DNA of 64,000 bases, from positions 35,564,996 to 35,628,995 of the forward strand of contig NC_064756.1 of assembly GCF_011397635.1 (NCBI RefSeq), written 5' to 3'. This DNA comes from Epinephelus fuscoguttatus. Taxonomy: Eukaryota > Chordata > Actinopteri > Perciformes > Serranidae. The notes under the pieces are model-generated. The model worked only from the letters and a program-made list of their open reading frames with translations. It had not been told where the DNA came from and made no database searches. Each line of letters begins with the position of its first letter. The first letter of the stretch is position 1. The position numbers were made by a program, and so were the translations under genes. This document shows, piece by piece, positions 1 to 11,062 of this stretch.

Positions 1-1243
1 TCTATGGGCTGATAGATTCTTCCTCTCTTTATATATTCATATCCATTCCAAAAGAAGTTAAAGATCATTGAAGTTTACTTTTTTCTCAGACTTGTTGGTA
101 AACTGAAAATGTAGGCGAGGTGCAGTAAACTGGGTAGGATATCTGCCTTCACCACCAGCACTTTCCTTGTAAATGTCAATCGTCTTTGTTTCCATAAGCC
201 TAATTTTTTGTTTACTTTGTCAATTTTTGCCTTCCAGTTTACCAAACCGTCATCTTTAAGCCTGTGGAACTTGACACCCAGTATATTAACAGGGCCAGTA
301 CATACTGACATCCCATGTGGACTTTCATTTCTATTTCTCCATGTACCTAAATATTTGATTTCTGATTTTGTTTTATTTATTTTTGAACCTGAGACCTCTG
401 AGTACTCATCCATGGCACTTACAGCTTCAGCAAGACTTTGATCATCATTACAAAATAGAACTAAATCATCACAATATTGAGATAGTTTTACAGTTTCACC
501 TCCAGGTAGTTTGATCCCCTTGATTCTTTCATTATTTCTAATTGCACATGCTAGTCGCTCAACATATAAAATATACAACAGAGCTGATAAGGCACATCCC
601 TGTCTAACTCATTTGCCTTGGTTGATCAGCGGACTTAGGTTTTCATTTATGTTCACCCTGCTTCCCACATCGTTATACAAAGTTTTGATTATGTTGATGA
701 AATTCTCACTGAAGCCAAACGTTTCAAGGGTGTTGAACATACAAACATAGTTCACCCTGTCAAAAGCTTTTTGCTGATCAATGGTCACTGAGATGGCAGA
801 CTGGTTTCTATCTTGCAGGTAGGCCATTATGTCTCTATACAGACTAATGTTCCATGAGATTTTTCTGCCCTTCATTCCACGTGTCTGGTCATTTTCAACT
901 ACATGCGGCATCACTTTTACCAGTCTATTTGTTTTAGCTTTACTTATGATTTTGTAGTCTATACAGAGCATTGTTATTGGTCTGTAATTTGACAGATCTT
1001 TGGGGTCGTCTTTTTTGTACAGCAGAGATATGATCCCCTCCCTCATTGATTGGCACATTCTCCCCATAGCAAGAATTTCTTTAACTACCTCAAGGAAATG
1101 AAGTCCTATCACATCCCAAAAATTAATATAGAATTTTTTTGACAGCCAGTCTATTCCTGGTGTTTTATTATCTTTCATTTCTTTTACTGCCCTGTATAGT
1201 TCCAACAATTCCACATCTTTTCCCAAGTCTTCAACCATTTCCA
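1..1243 (-). pseudogene. LINE A ORF2, 3' part: reverse transcriptase domain
   Basis: Downstream of the inserted element the frame resumes as MEMVEDLGKD. It runs through recognisable RT blocks: KTPGIDWLSKKFY (fingers), EGIISLLYKKDDPKDLSNYR, QQKAFDRVNYVCMF (motif A with its aspartate) and YCDDLVLF at about 465-476 (motif C). The usual YADD is YCDD here. A frame break separates the block ending near 609 from the one starting at 578. The sequence runs off the window at the connection domain, so the C-terminal zinc-knuckle region and the 3' UTR are not seen. Confidence 0.87.
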
Positions 1244-1513
1244 TACACTGTAAAAAAAAAAATCCTAATTTTACGGTAAATAACTTTAAATTTTTACAGT
1301 AGTTTTCTGTATTTTAAAATTAGTATACAAAACTGTAAAATTACAGATATTTTCTGTAAATTAAGAACCCATCTGTTTTTTTAAAGTGTCATACCAGTAA
1401 TGACAAACTATGTTTATTTCTCATTTTTTTACAGAAAATTTACTGTATTAATTATACATTATCTTTCTGTTTTCTTAAATTACAGTCAAATTTATGTAAA
1501 ATAACAATAATTG

Positions 1514-2095
1514 TCTGTAATTAAACATGTAGCACATTATATTTATGGTTTATTTCTATACTAACAATCTAAAGTTTTTCTCTGTAAATTAACGATAAAT
1601 CTTATTGTTTTTATATTCATATGTACTTTTACATTCAGTCTCTGTAATTAAACATGTAGCTTGTTATATTATGGTTTTTTTCTATACTAACAATCTAATG
1701 TTTTTCTCTGTAATTTAACAGTAAATCTTATTAGTTTTACATTTATATGTACTTTTACATTCAATGTCTAATTAAACATGTAGCTCGTTATATTAAGGTT
1801 TATTTCTGTACTAACAATCTAATGTTTTTCTCTGTAAATTAACAGTAGATCTTAGTTTTATATTTATATGTACTTTTATATTCAATCTCTGTAATTGAAC
1901 ATGTAGCTCGTTATATTAAAGTTTATTTCCGTATTAACAATCTAATGTTTTTCTCTGTAAATTAATGGTAAATCTTATTAATTTTATATTTAGCCTATAT
2001 GTACTTTCACATTCAATGTCTGTAATTAAACATGTAGGTCATTATATTGTGTTTATTTCCATACTAACAATCTAATGTTTTTCTCTGTAAAGTCT
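1514..2095. repeat. Tandem array, about 125-bp unit, roughly 5 copies (left end of the 6.6-kb element)
   Basis: The phrase AATTAAACATGTAG recurs, with small changes, near 1518, 1644, 1768, 1892 and 2023. Each copy is followed by TATTAACAATCTAATG-like and TGTACTTTTA-like phrases. The units are AT-rich, contain CTGTAA, and are somewhat diverged from one another. They lie just inside the left inverted repeat. Confidence 0.8.
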
Positions 2096-3628
2096 AAGTT
2101 AGGGTTAGGGTTGTGATATTAGGGTGTAGAAAACATCTATCTGCGATAAGTTTCTACTTCGGGTGTGCTTCAGCCCACATGCCCAAAACTTGACAAAAAA
2201 CAAGATATCATTAAAAGAAAACATTAACAGAGTGAGTAAAATATTTCTGGGTGGTGATACAGCATCCACAGCAATCCATACAAACGATAGAAAGCCTGGA
2301 AAGATCTCTGTAATAACTGACAAACAAAACATCATATGCAGTCATTCAACAGAGAAGGACGGAGGTTTCTCCATTTAATAGAGGATAGTAGTATATTTTA
2401 ATCTGTTTTAGATTACTGGACAGGACTAATAAAAAAAAAATTGTATTCATACACTGCAATGAAAAAAACATTTGGACAATCAATTAAATATAACAGCCTA
2501 TGCGATGAGGGATGTAGGGGAACGTTATTTAATTTATTTATTGGGGTAGTAGGTGTAGTAAGAGTACAGTAGATACTAACCTATGATTGATGATTTTGAG
2601 TTTCCTGTTATGGGCTCTTATTGTGAAGGGTGAAAAGCGGAAGTGGTATATGACTATATTGACTGGGAAAAAGGGGGAAGTCGTCCTTAAGTTACTGGAG
2701 CCTCCGTGTTTATTATTTTATAGTTTCACCAAGGCAGATATAAACCCTTGGCTAAACGGTAATGCAAAAATTTAGATGCCAACCGCCCTTAAACACAGAA
2801 GAAGAAGACAAAGAAGAAGAAGAAGAACTGCCCAATGACAACTCTGCGCGCCTTAATTTGAAAATACATCAGTTTGAATGACTGCTGCGGGACATCGGCG
2901 CGACTGCCCATCGAATAACGTTACCTAGATTAATAACTGGCTTATTTTACACCTGCTTGCTTATTTAGTGAGTCGTGGCTTGTCATTTTTAACGGAGAAC
3001 AAAAAAAAAACTGGAATATGGAGACAACGGAAGGGTCCGGCGGGATCTGTTTCGTCTTCTAACTACATGAACTTCACCTTATTACTATTATTCTGGCGAC
3101 ATCAGGTAAGAAACCATTCCCTGTTATATTTTCTGTAAGTTGATAACCTAACAGAACGTTATTGTTTGTAATTTCATGTCAATTACTGTCTGTAACCGTC
3201 AGGATACTAGCTAAATTAGCTAACGTTAATGTTACAGGTAAGTTAACATTGAAGTTAGCTAACGTTATAACGTTAGCTTGTTGGCATGATTAATGCCAGC
3301 AAAACATAACGTTAATATTGAATGGAGAGTAGTCGGGAGGCTTTGCTTGTTCTGTTTGTAGGCAGCAATTCTTTGTAATGATATTAACATTACGTTACGT
3401 TACAGTTGGTTGTTGCTGAGTTAAGTTAACCTAACGTTAATTTACGACTCAGCTATAACGTAACGTTCAGCACTGTTGGTGAACGAATTTGAGATGTAAG
3501 CTTAAAGTAACGTTACTGTATAGCGCAAACCGTAATGGTCTTCGAAACGTTAGGGGGTTGATACAGACACAACTTAAGAATTTCATCAAAACTGTCATGC
3601 CGCTTTTTCATAAAATTGCCTTTTGGAG

Positions 3629-3632
<4 letters not shown>

Positions 3633-3699
<67 letters not shown>

Positions 3700-3780
3700 T
3701 ATGTACTGTATATACATAATATATATACACACAGTATATATATATGTATGTGTCTATGTATGTACATATATGTACAGAGA
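3633..3780. repeat. Compound microsatellite (GT)n(GA)n followed by TA-rich sequence
   Basis: About 15 GT pairs run into about 16 GA pairs, followed by ATATAT/GTATGT-rich sequence. This is simple repeat sequence inside the 6.6-kb element. Confidence 0.95.
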
Positions 3781-4797
3781 GAGACATAATTGACAGATAG
3801 AGACAGAGCATGTGAAAGTATGTGTGTAAATGATTAATATAGATCATCCTGATGAGCTGGTTGGCACCTCTAGCACCCACTATGAGTGTGTGAATGGGTA
3901 AATGATAGACATGAATTTAGAGCACTTTGAGTGGTTGATAAGACGAGAAAGGTGTTATATAAGTACAGTCCATTTACCATATTCTTCACTGTGTCCAAAC
4001 TGTATTTCACACAGTAAAGGGCCCCTTGCAGTGCATCACCTGTGAGATCACAAGAAGGCTGAAGAACCAGGACTGACAAGATATCACTGAATGGTGGGTG
4101 CATGATTAAACCCAGGGACAGATGGACAAACAGAGGCAAGACATACATTATTGGATTTGTTTCATGAAAGCAAGTTCAGATCAGTTACAATGAGAATGTT
4201 TTCTGTGAAGCTGTTGAGTAGTACTTTGCATGCTCATGTCTCCAACAGTAAGCCAGTGGTTGATAATGTTTGTGTATCTGTGTGTTTTCCCCTCATAATC
4301 CAGAAATTTTGGGAATGAAAAAGCTCCTGCCACAAGATCTTCAGAGCCAGTGAGTATTTATGTTATCCTGACATAAAGACAGTGATATCAAAATGTGGCA
4401 ATATGCATTGTTGAAATGAAAAAATGTATTGTGGTATCAGCTCTTTTATTACTTCTGAATACCTCCAATAAAACCGGCAAACCTGCCTTGAGGGATGTCA
4501 CTCACATTTTTTTATTTGCTCATTATTATTTATGATTATAAGCTATAACGTGTTACCACACTAACACTTACCATACAGTTTCATAAGAAATGGAAATACA
4601 GTGAAAATGGCATTGTTATGCATCCCTTTAAGCCTTTAAAATAAGCGAAAATATTTTTTTCAATCATACATTTTTTTCATTCAAGTTCTGTTCCAATAGG
4701 GCTGGACAATGTACCGATAATAGATCTTATTGTGATATGAGACTAGATATTGTTATGTTGTCAGATTTTTTAGATCATAATATTTTCCTGGGCTTAA

Positions 4798-5215
4798 AGT
4801 GATAGTTCAGTTTTTTTAAAGTGGGGTTGTATGATGTACAAATAGCCTCTAAGTATATTAGATGTAGTAGATTGCTCTCAAAATAATACCACAGTTTAAG
4901 TGTACGCCATGAATACTATTTTTTCCAGTGCATTAATTGGTCGGGAAAAAGTTTACCTGGAACTAACCGACTCACGTCATGTATTCCTCCACGCAGCCTG
5001 CGCGCTGAACTCGCCAGCTCTGTGTTGACTCATATTGTTGCAGCTCTATATGATACTGCTTGTGCTTGTCTTGGAGAAAGTTACAAAGATGTAATATAGT
5101 ATTTGACACAGCCTTGTTATGTATGTGCAACTGCCTGGTTCATTATGAGTACAATTTACATTCTCACCTCCAACACTGATGACTGCTAATGATGAGAAAC
5201 TTGCTTATATTTTTT
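4798..5215. repeat. Fragment of a TTAA-type fish MITE (one end seen)
   Basis: TTAA at 4794-4797 is followed by AGTGATAGTTCAGTTTTTTT, which resembles the end of the complete element at 5449. The other end was not found, so the right border is arbitrary. Confidence 0.4.
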
Positions 5216-5448
5216 AGGACAAGCATTGGAGCAGGGTTTACGGGGGAGAACAGGCACCCTAGACCATCATTGGTAAGTATCAACTGCAGATGTGACCACT
5301 ATTCCAAAGCTTAGATTGTGATTGTGATATTTATTGAGTGTGGAGTGCACTGTGAGGCGCCTCCAAATACGTCATCTGCCTCCAGATAAAATTCAAATGT
5401 AATAGGCGGGTTTCAACCTGTAGAGGGCACTCCACATACAGATTTTAA

Positions 5449-5935
5449 AGGGATAGTTCAGGTTTTTGGACATGAAGTTGTGTGAAACACTGACCATCTG
5501 TAGCTCTGATGTGACGGTGTCACTACTGTCAACGAGCCTCCTGCTCTGAGAAATGGCCGTAGCTTACCGGAGAAAAAGTAATATTCGAACGTCATTTTTG
5601 AGCAATTTTGACAGCCCTAGTGTGAACCGTAGGTGAGCTTGAACATGACTCAGAGCTAAGAACCTGAGAATTCTGGCCTGAAAACATGGTGTAAATAAGT
5701 CAACTCTGCATGTTGGGGCTTTGGGAGATTTGGATTACACCAGACCAGACCTGGAGGCATTTTAAAAATGTTTTTCACATTTGAAATGTAGTCACTGTTT
5801 AATGCAATTGTTTGGGAAAATGCTACAACTGTGAAACTCCAGGAGTGTTTTTTGGACTAGAAACTTTTAACAGCATGAAAGAGCATGAAAGTGAGTAGAT
5901 ACTGACTGTATTTTCATGTAAAGTGAAATATTTCT
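5449..5935. mobile_element. TTAA-flanked MITE, 487 bp
   Basis: TTAA duplications at 5445-5448 and 5936-5939 flank imperfect inverted ends: AGGGATAGTTCAGGTTTTT on the left and AGAAATATTTCACTTTAC read from the right. TTAA duplications are typical of piggyBac and Kolobok superfamilies. No ORF is present. The MITE is nested in the 6.6-kb element. Confidence 0.55.
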
Positions 5936-7104
5936 TTAAGCATGTTAAAAGAAATGGTAAAAAAAAAACCTGAAATCCTACTTTTTACAGGAAGGACTTC
6001 TCAGCGAATCTTATTGTGTCCTTTTTCCCCCTTTTTCCTTGCAGATGCACAAAAGATCCAACTGATTGCTGCCAATTTGGAGGAGGATTCCTCGTTATCT
6101 GCCATATTGCACTGTCACTTCTGGTACAGATTCATTGACCTTTTGTGTTATGTTTTGTTTTTACTTAATGCACTGTATAGGTAGGATTCTAAATTAAAAT
6201 ATGCTTGTCCACAAATATTACCAAAACTACAGTTTACAGAACCCCCAAGGGTCAGGAGAATATTGTAGAAAATAATAGAAAATTGAACAGGAAAAAACAA
6301 GCTAAAAACAGCAGACCACCACCCTGTCAATGACTCTCCACCTGTTTCAAAGGTGAAATTATGAACTCATCATGATAGTAATGCTAACAGACAAAATAGA
6401 GACATGGAGAAATATAATTTTTAGTTTTCAGTACCTCCTGGGGGGCTCTGAAGAACTGTTTGTAAATAACTGGTTGATATTGTAAATTTACATCTGAATA
6501 CTTTAAATAAACGGTTTTAGAATCAGTTGTGGTTTGTACTTTATTTGTAATTATGTTTCCCCTCCCCACTTTAATTGAAACTGAAAATCTTTAGATGTAT
6601 CTACTTTGTATTTCTTAAGTATATTTTCAGTTGAGGATATTTCACAATAATCTTAAAGATTATATTTTATGAGGATTGGAAAAAAGTCTGCTATTAATCA
6701 GTGCAGTAGTTAAAATATTAAATTTGACAAAAAATTCTGTAATTCTACAAAAAACTGAATCATTGAATATTGGAGTTTGTACTTCTACAGTTTTTTGTTT
6801 TTTTTTTTTACATTATTTTACATCTAAACAAACACTGCAAGTTACAGATAATTTTAATCTGTTTTATGCAGTGTATTCAGACTTCTTACTTTGTTATTTT
6901 ACAATCTTAAGCATGTGTTGGCACTTTATTGAAGGCGTTTGATTGTAATAATTTAGGAAAAATCTGTCAAATTATGGAATTTTCTGCAGAACCTTTAATG
7001 AAAATGTCTGTAAATGTAAGCATTTTTAGGATATTTTACTTTCATTTTACAGTTTTTGTTTGGCAGCCATTGCTGCCAGTCATTTGACTGCATTTTAAAG
7101 GTGT

Positions 7105-7700
7105 TTTGGGGTTTATTGAAGGTGTTTGATTATAATAATTTAGTAAAAATCTGTAAAATTACAGTATTTTTCTTCAGAAATTTTAGAATTGTCACTTTAT
7201 TGAAGCTGTTTGATTGTAATAATTTTGCAAAAATCTGTAAAATAACACTATTTTTCTGCAGAAAAATTAAAATTATCACTCTATTGAAGGTGTCTGATTA
7301 TAATAATTTAGTAAAAATCTGTAAAATAACGGTATTTTTCTGCAGAAATTTTAGAATTATCACTTTATTGAAAGTGTTTCATTATAATAATTTAGTAAAA
7401 ATCTGTAAAATAACGGTATTTTTCTGCAGAAATTTTAGAATTATCACTTTATTGAAAGTGTTTCATTATAATAATTTAGTAAAAATCTGTAAAATAACAG
7501 TATTTTTCTGCAAAAACTTGAGAATTATCACTTTATTGAAAGTGTTTGATTATAATAATATAGTTTAAAAAATCTGTAAAATAACAGTATTTTTCTGCAG
7601 AAATTTTAGAATTATCACTTTATTGAAGGTGTTTAATTATAACAGTTAAGTAAAAATCTGTAAAATAACGGTATTTTCCTGCAGAACTTTTAATGACAAT
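7105..7700. repeat. Tandem array, about 84-85-bp unit, about 7 copies (right end of the 6.6-kb element)
   Basis: Units begin TTTATTGAAGGTGTTTGATT and contain AATCTGTAAAATAACGGTA and TTTCTGCAGAAATTTTAG. Copies start near 7110, 7197, 7281, 7363, 7448, 7533 and 7618. Several copies are exactly 84 bp, which keeps one plus-strand frame open by chance and makes a 170-codon false ORF. Confidence 0.85.
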
Positions 7701-7828
7701 TTCTGTAAATTTAATGTTTTTGAACTTTATTTGAATTACAATATTTTACTTTTATTTGACGGTTTTTGTTTGGCAGCCGTAGCTGCCAGTCATTTACCGT
7801 TTTTTTACATAATTTTTTTTACAGTTTA

Positions 7829-9072
7829 GGAACCTTTTTATTTACATGTTGAAGCAGGAAGTTCTTTGATTTTTCATCATTTACCTTTTCATTTCTGAAA
7901 TGATTTGCAAAGTGGTGTACTGCTATGTCAATCATTTCTTTTTTGGTGTTTACCATTTGACCTTGTTTGTCTGTTAGTTCTAATATTGTTCTCCTCTTCC
8001 CTTGCTCCTTTATTTGTTTAAAGAAATACGATGAACATTTTTCATCTTCCTCCCACCCCATCTGCTGACTTTTAAATGCGAATATTCTGGATTTTTCTTC
8101 AAATAGTTGACGTTGTTTCGTTAACAGTAATTTTAATGCTTGTTTGTCTGTCTTGTTTGTCTTGTTTCCATTAGCACTACTATACAGTTGTTCTATTTTC
8201 TTTTGTCTTTAGTAAAAATCCCTGTGTTTTTCTTTGTTTCTTTTTTAACAGAAGTCTCGAGTAAACATTTTAATTTTACATTTTGTGTTGTCCCACCATT
8301 CTGTCTTGTTTGGGTAAAAACACTGCAGTTCTACACAATCTTTGAAAAACTCCCTAAAGTCTTTGTTGAACGAACTGTCTCTTAGCAGAGTATTGTTAAA
8401 TTTCCAGTATGATTTACCATATTTCTGAGCACAACTTTGACAAGAGACTGATAACACAGTATGGTCTGAGTAAAAAACAGGTCTGACACATGCAGCTTTC
8501 ACTTTAAGAGACTCTGGTAAGAATATATAGTCTAGCCGGCTTTTGTCCCCTCTAGTATTTTCCCACGTATATCCCGGGTCACTCTTGTTAACTTTTCTAT
8601 GTGCATCAATCAGACAGTAGTCTTTAATTAAATTTTTGACCTGTGAACAAGCTTTACCTTTATCCAGGTCGACATTCATGTCACCTGCCCAGATTATTGT
8701 TCTGTTTGTCATGAAAGCTGTATCCATGTCATTATACATTTCTTTCCTAGCCTTTGATTCTGTATTGGCATATGTATTTATGAGTCTAAATTTTTCCACC
8801 ACCAAGACCCTGCCCTGGACCGGCGAGAAACTGCTCACTATTTTTATATCTCTCTTTCCACATAGAATACCCACCCCCAAGGAGCAGAGTCCACCCAAGC
8901 TCCATCTTGAATCTCCCTTCAACCATTCTCTCGAAAACTTTACAATGTCATTTTCATTTCTTAGATGTACTTCTTATATAAAGCAAAGAGAGAAATTCAG
9001 AGAGGCTAAATATGTAAATACTGCTGCTCTTTTAACTTTATACTGAAGCCCCCTGGCATTTGTAGTTATAAT
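7829..9072 (-). pseudogene. LINE A ORF2, 5' part: APE-like endonuclease domain
   Basis: The frame opens with ITTNARGLQYKVKRAAV, the usual start of an L1/Tx1 endonuclease. It contains the catalytic-site blocks AGDMNVDLDKGK, GYTWEN, SRLDYIFLPESL and YSDHTVLSV in order. A linker to the reverse transcriptase follows (DEKCSSYFFKQI), and the sequence stops at the insertion of the DNA element at 7,826. An in-frame stop lies just after LNFSLCFI, where relatives have a glutamine before EVHL, and the frame shifts again near 8,240. In U2-specific relatives this nuclease nicks the U2 gene. Here it is a relic. Confidence 0.85.
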
Positions 9073-9074
9073 TT

Positions 9075-10535
9075 CTATTTTTGTAAATATAGGCTTCGTG
9101 TAGGTTTCTTTCGCTTTATTGAAAGGAGAAACAAAAAGAGCTCAGTTTTTTTGTTATAGTTGTTACTAAGGCAACTGTGAAGCGCTATCATTGAGCGTGG
9201 GCAGTGCAACAGATTCTTAAAAACTATTGCATTTTCTGCCTTTACCTGGGGGTCAAGTCTTTCGACAACAGGTGTGTTCAGAGACGTGGGGGTTTCGTCG
9301 TCCGACAAAGTCACGATCTCCGCCAATATTTCTGTGATGACATCTCCCAGCATAGCGTCTCTGATGTCGCCGGCTGCCCACGCAGTCTCTCTGTAGGTCC
9401 CTCCCCTTGTCAGCGTCTCTGCGGTGATGGTTCTCCTCTCGGTTCCTCCAGTGATCTCTGCCTTTGCCTGTTTCCTCAGTCCCCTCTGCTCTCGTGTCCA
9501 TCCTTGTCGTGTTCTGGCGTTGTTTTCGGGCTTTCGTTTTTCTTTCGTTTTTGCCTGTGTCATCTCTTGTCACTCTGCACTGTCCAGTCCCCTCCACCGT
9601 CATCACTGCTGCGTGGGAACTCAGTTATTGTCGTTCCTGGTCTCTCGGTCCTCTCCCTCCTCTGTTCTCCATCTGTGGTAGCCTCGTCGGGACACACTGT
9701 TGCTGCTTCTCTCTCCGCCTCTATCTCCCGTTTGACTTCCTCAATGTCTCTGAGCGCATGGCCCTCCCTCAGGGGAACTATGTTGCCTTTTATTGCCCCG
9801 GCATATGAGGGCTTGGGGCAGTCTTTAGCCAAGTGCGTAGGTGAGTTGCACAGGCTACACCTTTTTGCTTCTCGGCAGTCTTTCATTGTGTGGCCAATGG
9901 TTTGACAATTTCTGCAACGGATTTGAGTACATGTTTCGGCTACATGCCCATGTGTGCTGCATTTTCGGCAGTACCTTGGTTGGCCTGCGTAGAGCAGGAA
10001 GCCTCAGTCTGCTTCTGTGGTGAAGGAAGCGGGAGGGTGGAGGTAGCCCTCATAGCTATTCTGGTCCTCTCTCAACTGCACTTTGAACTGTCTCTTTCCA
10101 GTCCATATGCCCAAGGCATCTTTGATCTAGTTTACTCCAGGTAGGACGGTCACGAACCGGTTTAGGAAGTACTTCATTGCTTCTTCAGACACCCATGGGT
10201 TGTATATGGACTGTGATAATGTGGTTGTTGTTTCTTGCAAGGGAGAAAAGCTCAAAGTTCTCCAGGCTAGACGCTGCTTCCTGGTTTGCCATATCGTGGG
10301 CCTCTTGCATTTTAGAGTTAGTGAGAAAGGACACATCATAGAAACCTTCAGTCTTGTTCTGTTGCAGGTAATGGATGTCATCTGGCCTCATCTTCAGGAT
10401 GTCGAAAAGGATTTCTCCACCGAAACTCACATTGTCCATGATCTGATCCTGGGACTTCCATTTGAAACGTAACGTGTCCTTCAGTCCCGCCCTGATGTTG
10501 GCCGACTGGTTATTGGCCGATGTAGACATCGCCAT
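9075..10535 (-). pseudogene. LINE A ORF1 (nucleic-acid-binding protein with three CCHC zinc knuckles)
   Basis: The start codon at 10,535-10,533 opens MAMSTSANNQ. The N-terminal half contains the block FGGEILFDILKMRPDDIHYL, followed by NPWVSEEAMKYFLNRFVTVL. LINE B repeats both blocks with clear divergence. Three consecutive C-X2-C-X4-H-X4-C knuckles lie at about 9,850-9,990: CRKCSTHGHVAETC, CRNCQTIGHTMKDC and CSLCNSPTHLAKDC. A charged Arg/Glu-rich tail follows and ends at 9,075. In this family ORF1 binds the element RNA and forms the ribonucleoprotein particle used in target-primed reverse transcription. The frame shifts at least twice, near 10,190 and near 9,560, so no full protein can be made. 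Confidence 0.85.
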
Positions 10536-10624
10536 GGCAAGAATGTAGTGCGCCAAAGATCGTAGGATCACTGGCCTATAGTGCACTCGTCTCACTGCAC
10601 CCCATACACCGCACGGCTGCAATG

Positions 10625-10679
10625 AAACTGATAAGAACAGATACTACACTTGATTTTAGCCAAAAGGCTGAGAAGCGAT
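10625..10679 (-). ncRNA. U2 snRNA gene, 5' fragment (nt 1-55), at the 5' end of LINE A
   Basis: On the minus strand this begins ATCGCTTCTCAGCCTTTTGG and continues through the branch-point-recognition segment GTGTAGTATC to TCTTATCAGTTT. It differs from vertebrate U2 at only a few positions. After nt 55 the sequence switches to LINE A. The stem-loop II-IV region and Sm site are absent here. They should lie beyond the LINE's 3' end, off the window. The stretch upstream on the minus strand (10,680-10,810) could hold the U2 promoter, but no element was confidently recognised. Confidence 0.9.
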
Positions 10680-10815
10680 ACTGACTGCTGAGTGAAGTGG
10701 GAGACTCAGTCTCCTCATTGTGACTCTAGCTCGCGGTTCAATATGATTTTGATCGCTACAAAAACACACGGCAGACTGTGAACACAAAGTTTGACGTTTT
10801 ATGACTGATGGGCAA

Positions 10816-11012
10816 CAGGGCGTCGGTAGCGTTGTGGATAGTGCCGGCGCCCCATGTACAGAGGCGATGCCTTGCTGCAGCAGTCGCAGGTTCAACTCAA
10901 GCTTGCAACCCTTTGCTGCATGTCAACCCCCACTCTCTCTCTAACCCAATTTCAATCTGTCCTGTCCATTAAAGGCAAAAAGCCCAAAAAAATAATCTTT
11001 AAAAAGAAAAAA
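10816..11012 (+). mobile_element. tRNA-derived SINE (copy 1)
   Basis: The head reads GGGCGTCGGTAGCGTTGTGG, then GCGCCCCATGTACAGAGG and a degenerate B-box GTTCAACTC. The body contains CCCTTTGCTGCATGTCA, a CT-rich tract, CTGTCCATTAAAGGC and an A-rich tail. Two other copies, at 29,306-29,454 (minus) and 43,114-43,274 (plus), share the body. It is followed directly by U2 sequence. Confidence 0.75.
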
Positions 11013-11014
11013 AA

Positions 11015-11062
11015 TCTGTTCTTATCAGTTTAATATCTGATATGTCCCCTACCCGGGGACCA
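11015..11062 (+). ncRNA. U2 snRNA 3' fragment (about nt 39-86), truncated
   Basis: TCTGTTCTTATCAGTTTAAT and the following ATCTGATATGTCCCCTACCCG match U2 stem-loops I-IIa. The fragment starts after an A-rich tract and is cut off at 11,061-11,062 by a hAT-like end. The start point equals that of the other U2 3' fragments in the window. Confidence 0.85.

Larger units (their letters stand above)
4302..6125 (+). other. Exon-like blocks inside the 6.6-kb element (possible spliced transcript)
   Basis: Three short blocks have good splice borders. One is 4305-4350 (acceptor CAG, donor GTGAGT). The second is 5219-5273 (acceptor TTTTTAG, donor GTAAGT). The third starts at about 6045, after a pyrimidine tract and CAG. 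Joined, the first two stay open from the ATG in the first block, but the third reaches a stop after six codons. A GT-donor-like site also lies near 3105 after a GC-richer stretch. No family was recognised. This may be a non-coding or decayed transcript of the element. Confidence 0.25.
1246..7826. mobile_element. 6.6-kb DNA transposon with TA target duplication and arrayed ends, inserted in LINE A ORF2
   Basis: The ends are inverted repeats: CACTGTAAAAAAA at 1246 and, read from the other side, AACTGTAAAAAAAA at 7826. TA dinucleotides flank both ends (1244-1245 and 7827-7828). The flanking LINE codons rejoin as KKVP/MEMVED once the element and one TA are removed, so both borders are exact. Each end carries tandem repeats rich in CTGTAAA. 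No transposase was recognised in the interior, so it looks non-autonomous. A TA duplication fits Tc1/mariner or ISL2EU-like families, but I cannot assign it. Confidence 0.8.
1..10624 (-). mobile_element. LINE A: U2-targeting Tx1-group (Keno-like) non-LTR retrotransposon, 5' end intact, interrupted
   Basis: Reading on the minus strand, a 5' UTR of about 90 bases starts exactly where a U2 snRNA 5' fragment ends (10,625). It is followed by ORF1 with three CCHC knuckles, then ORF2 with an APE-type endonuclease and a reverse transcriptase. The 3' end lies outside the window. ORF2 is split by a 6.6-kb DNA element (1246-7826). Removing that element and one TA restores the reading frame across the join. 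The domain order and the U2 junction match the Tx1 group of the L1 clade, in which Keno elements are known to insert into U2 genes. The family name is inferred from the target site. The copy is dead, with stops and frameshifts in both ORFs. Confidence 0.88.

Noticed and set aside
2098-2113. TTAGGGTTAGGG, telomere-like
   Set aside because: Only two and a half units are present; this is too short to mean an interstitial telomere.
3513-3880. Minus-strand frames rich in Ser-Leu and Thr-His
   Set aside because: They are translations of (GT)n and (GA)n microsatellites.
7056-7568. A 170-codon plus-strand open frame
   Set aside because: It is an artefact of an 84-bp tandem repeat (a multiple of three). 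The peptide simply repeats every 28 residues and is AT-driven.
9204-9905. A 233-codon plus-strand frame rich in Ser, Leu and Cys
   Set aside because: It is antisense to LINE A ORF1. The minus strand carries the zinc knuckles.
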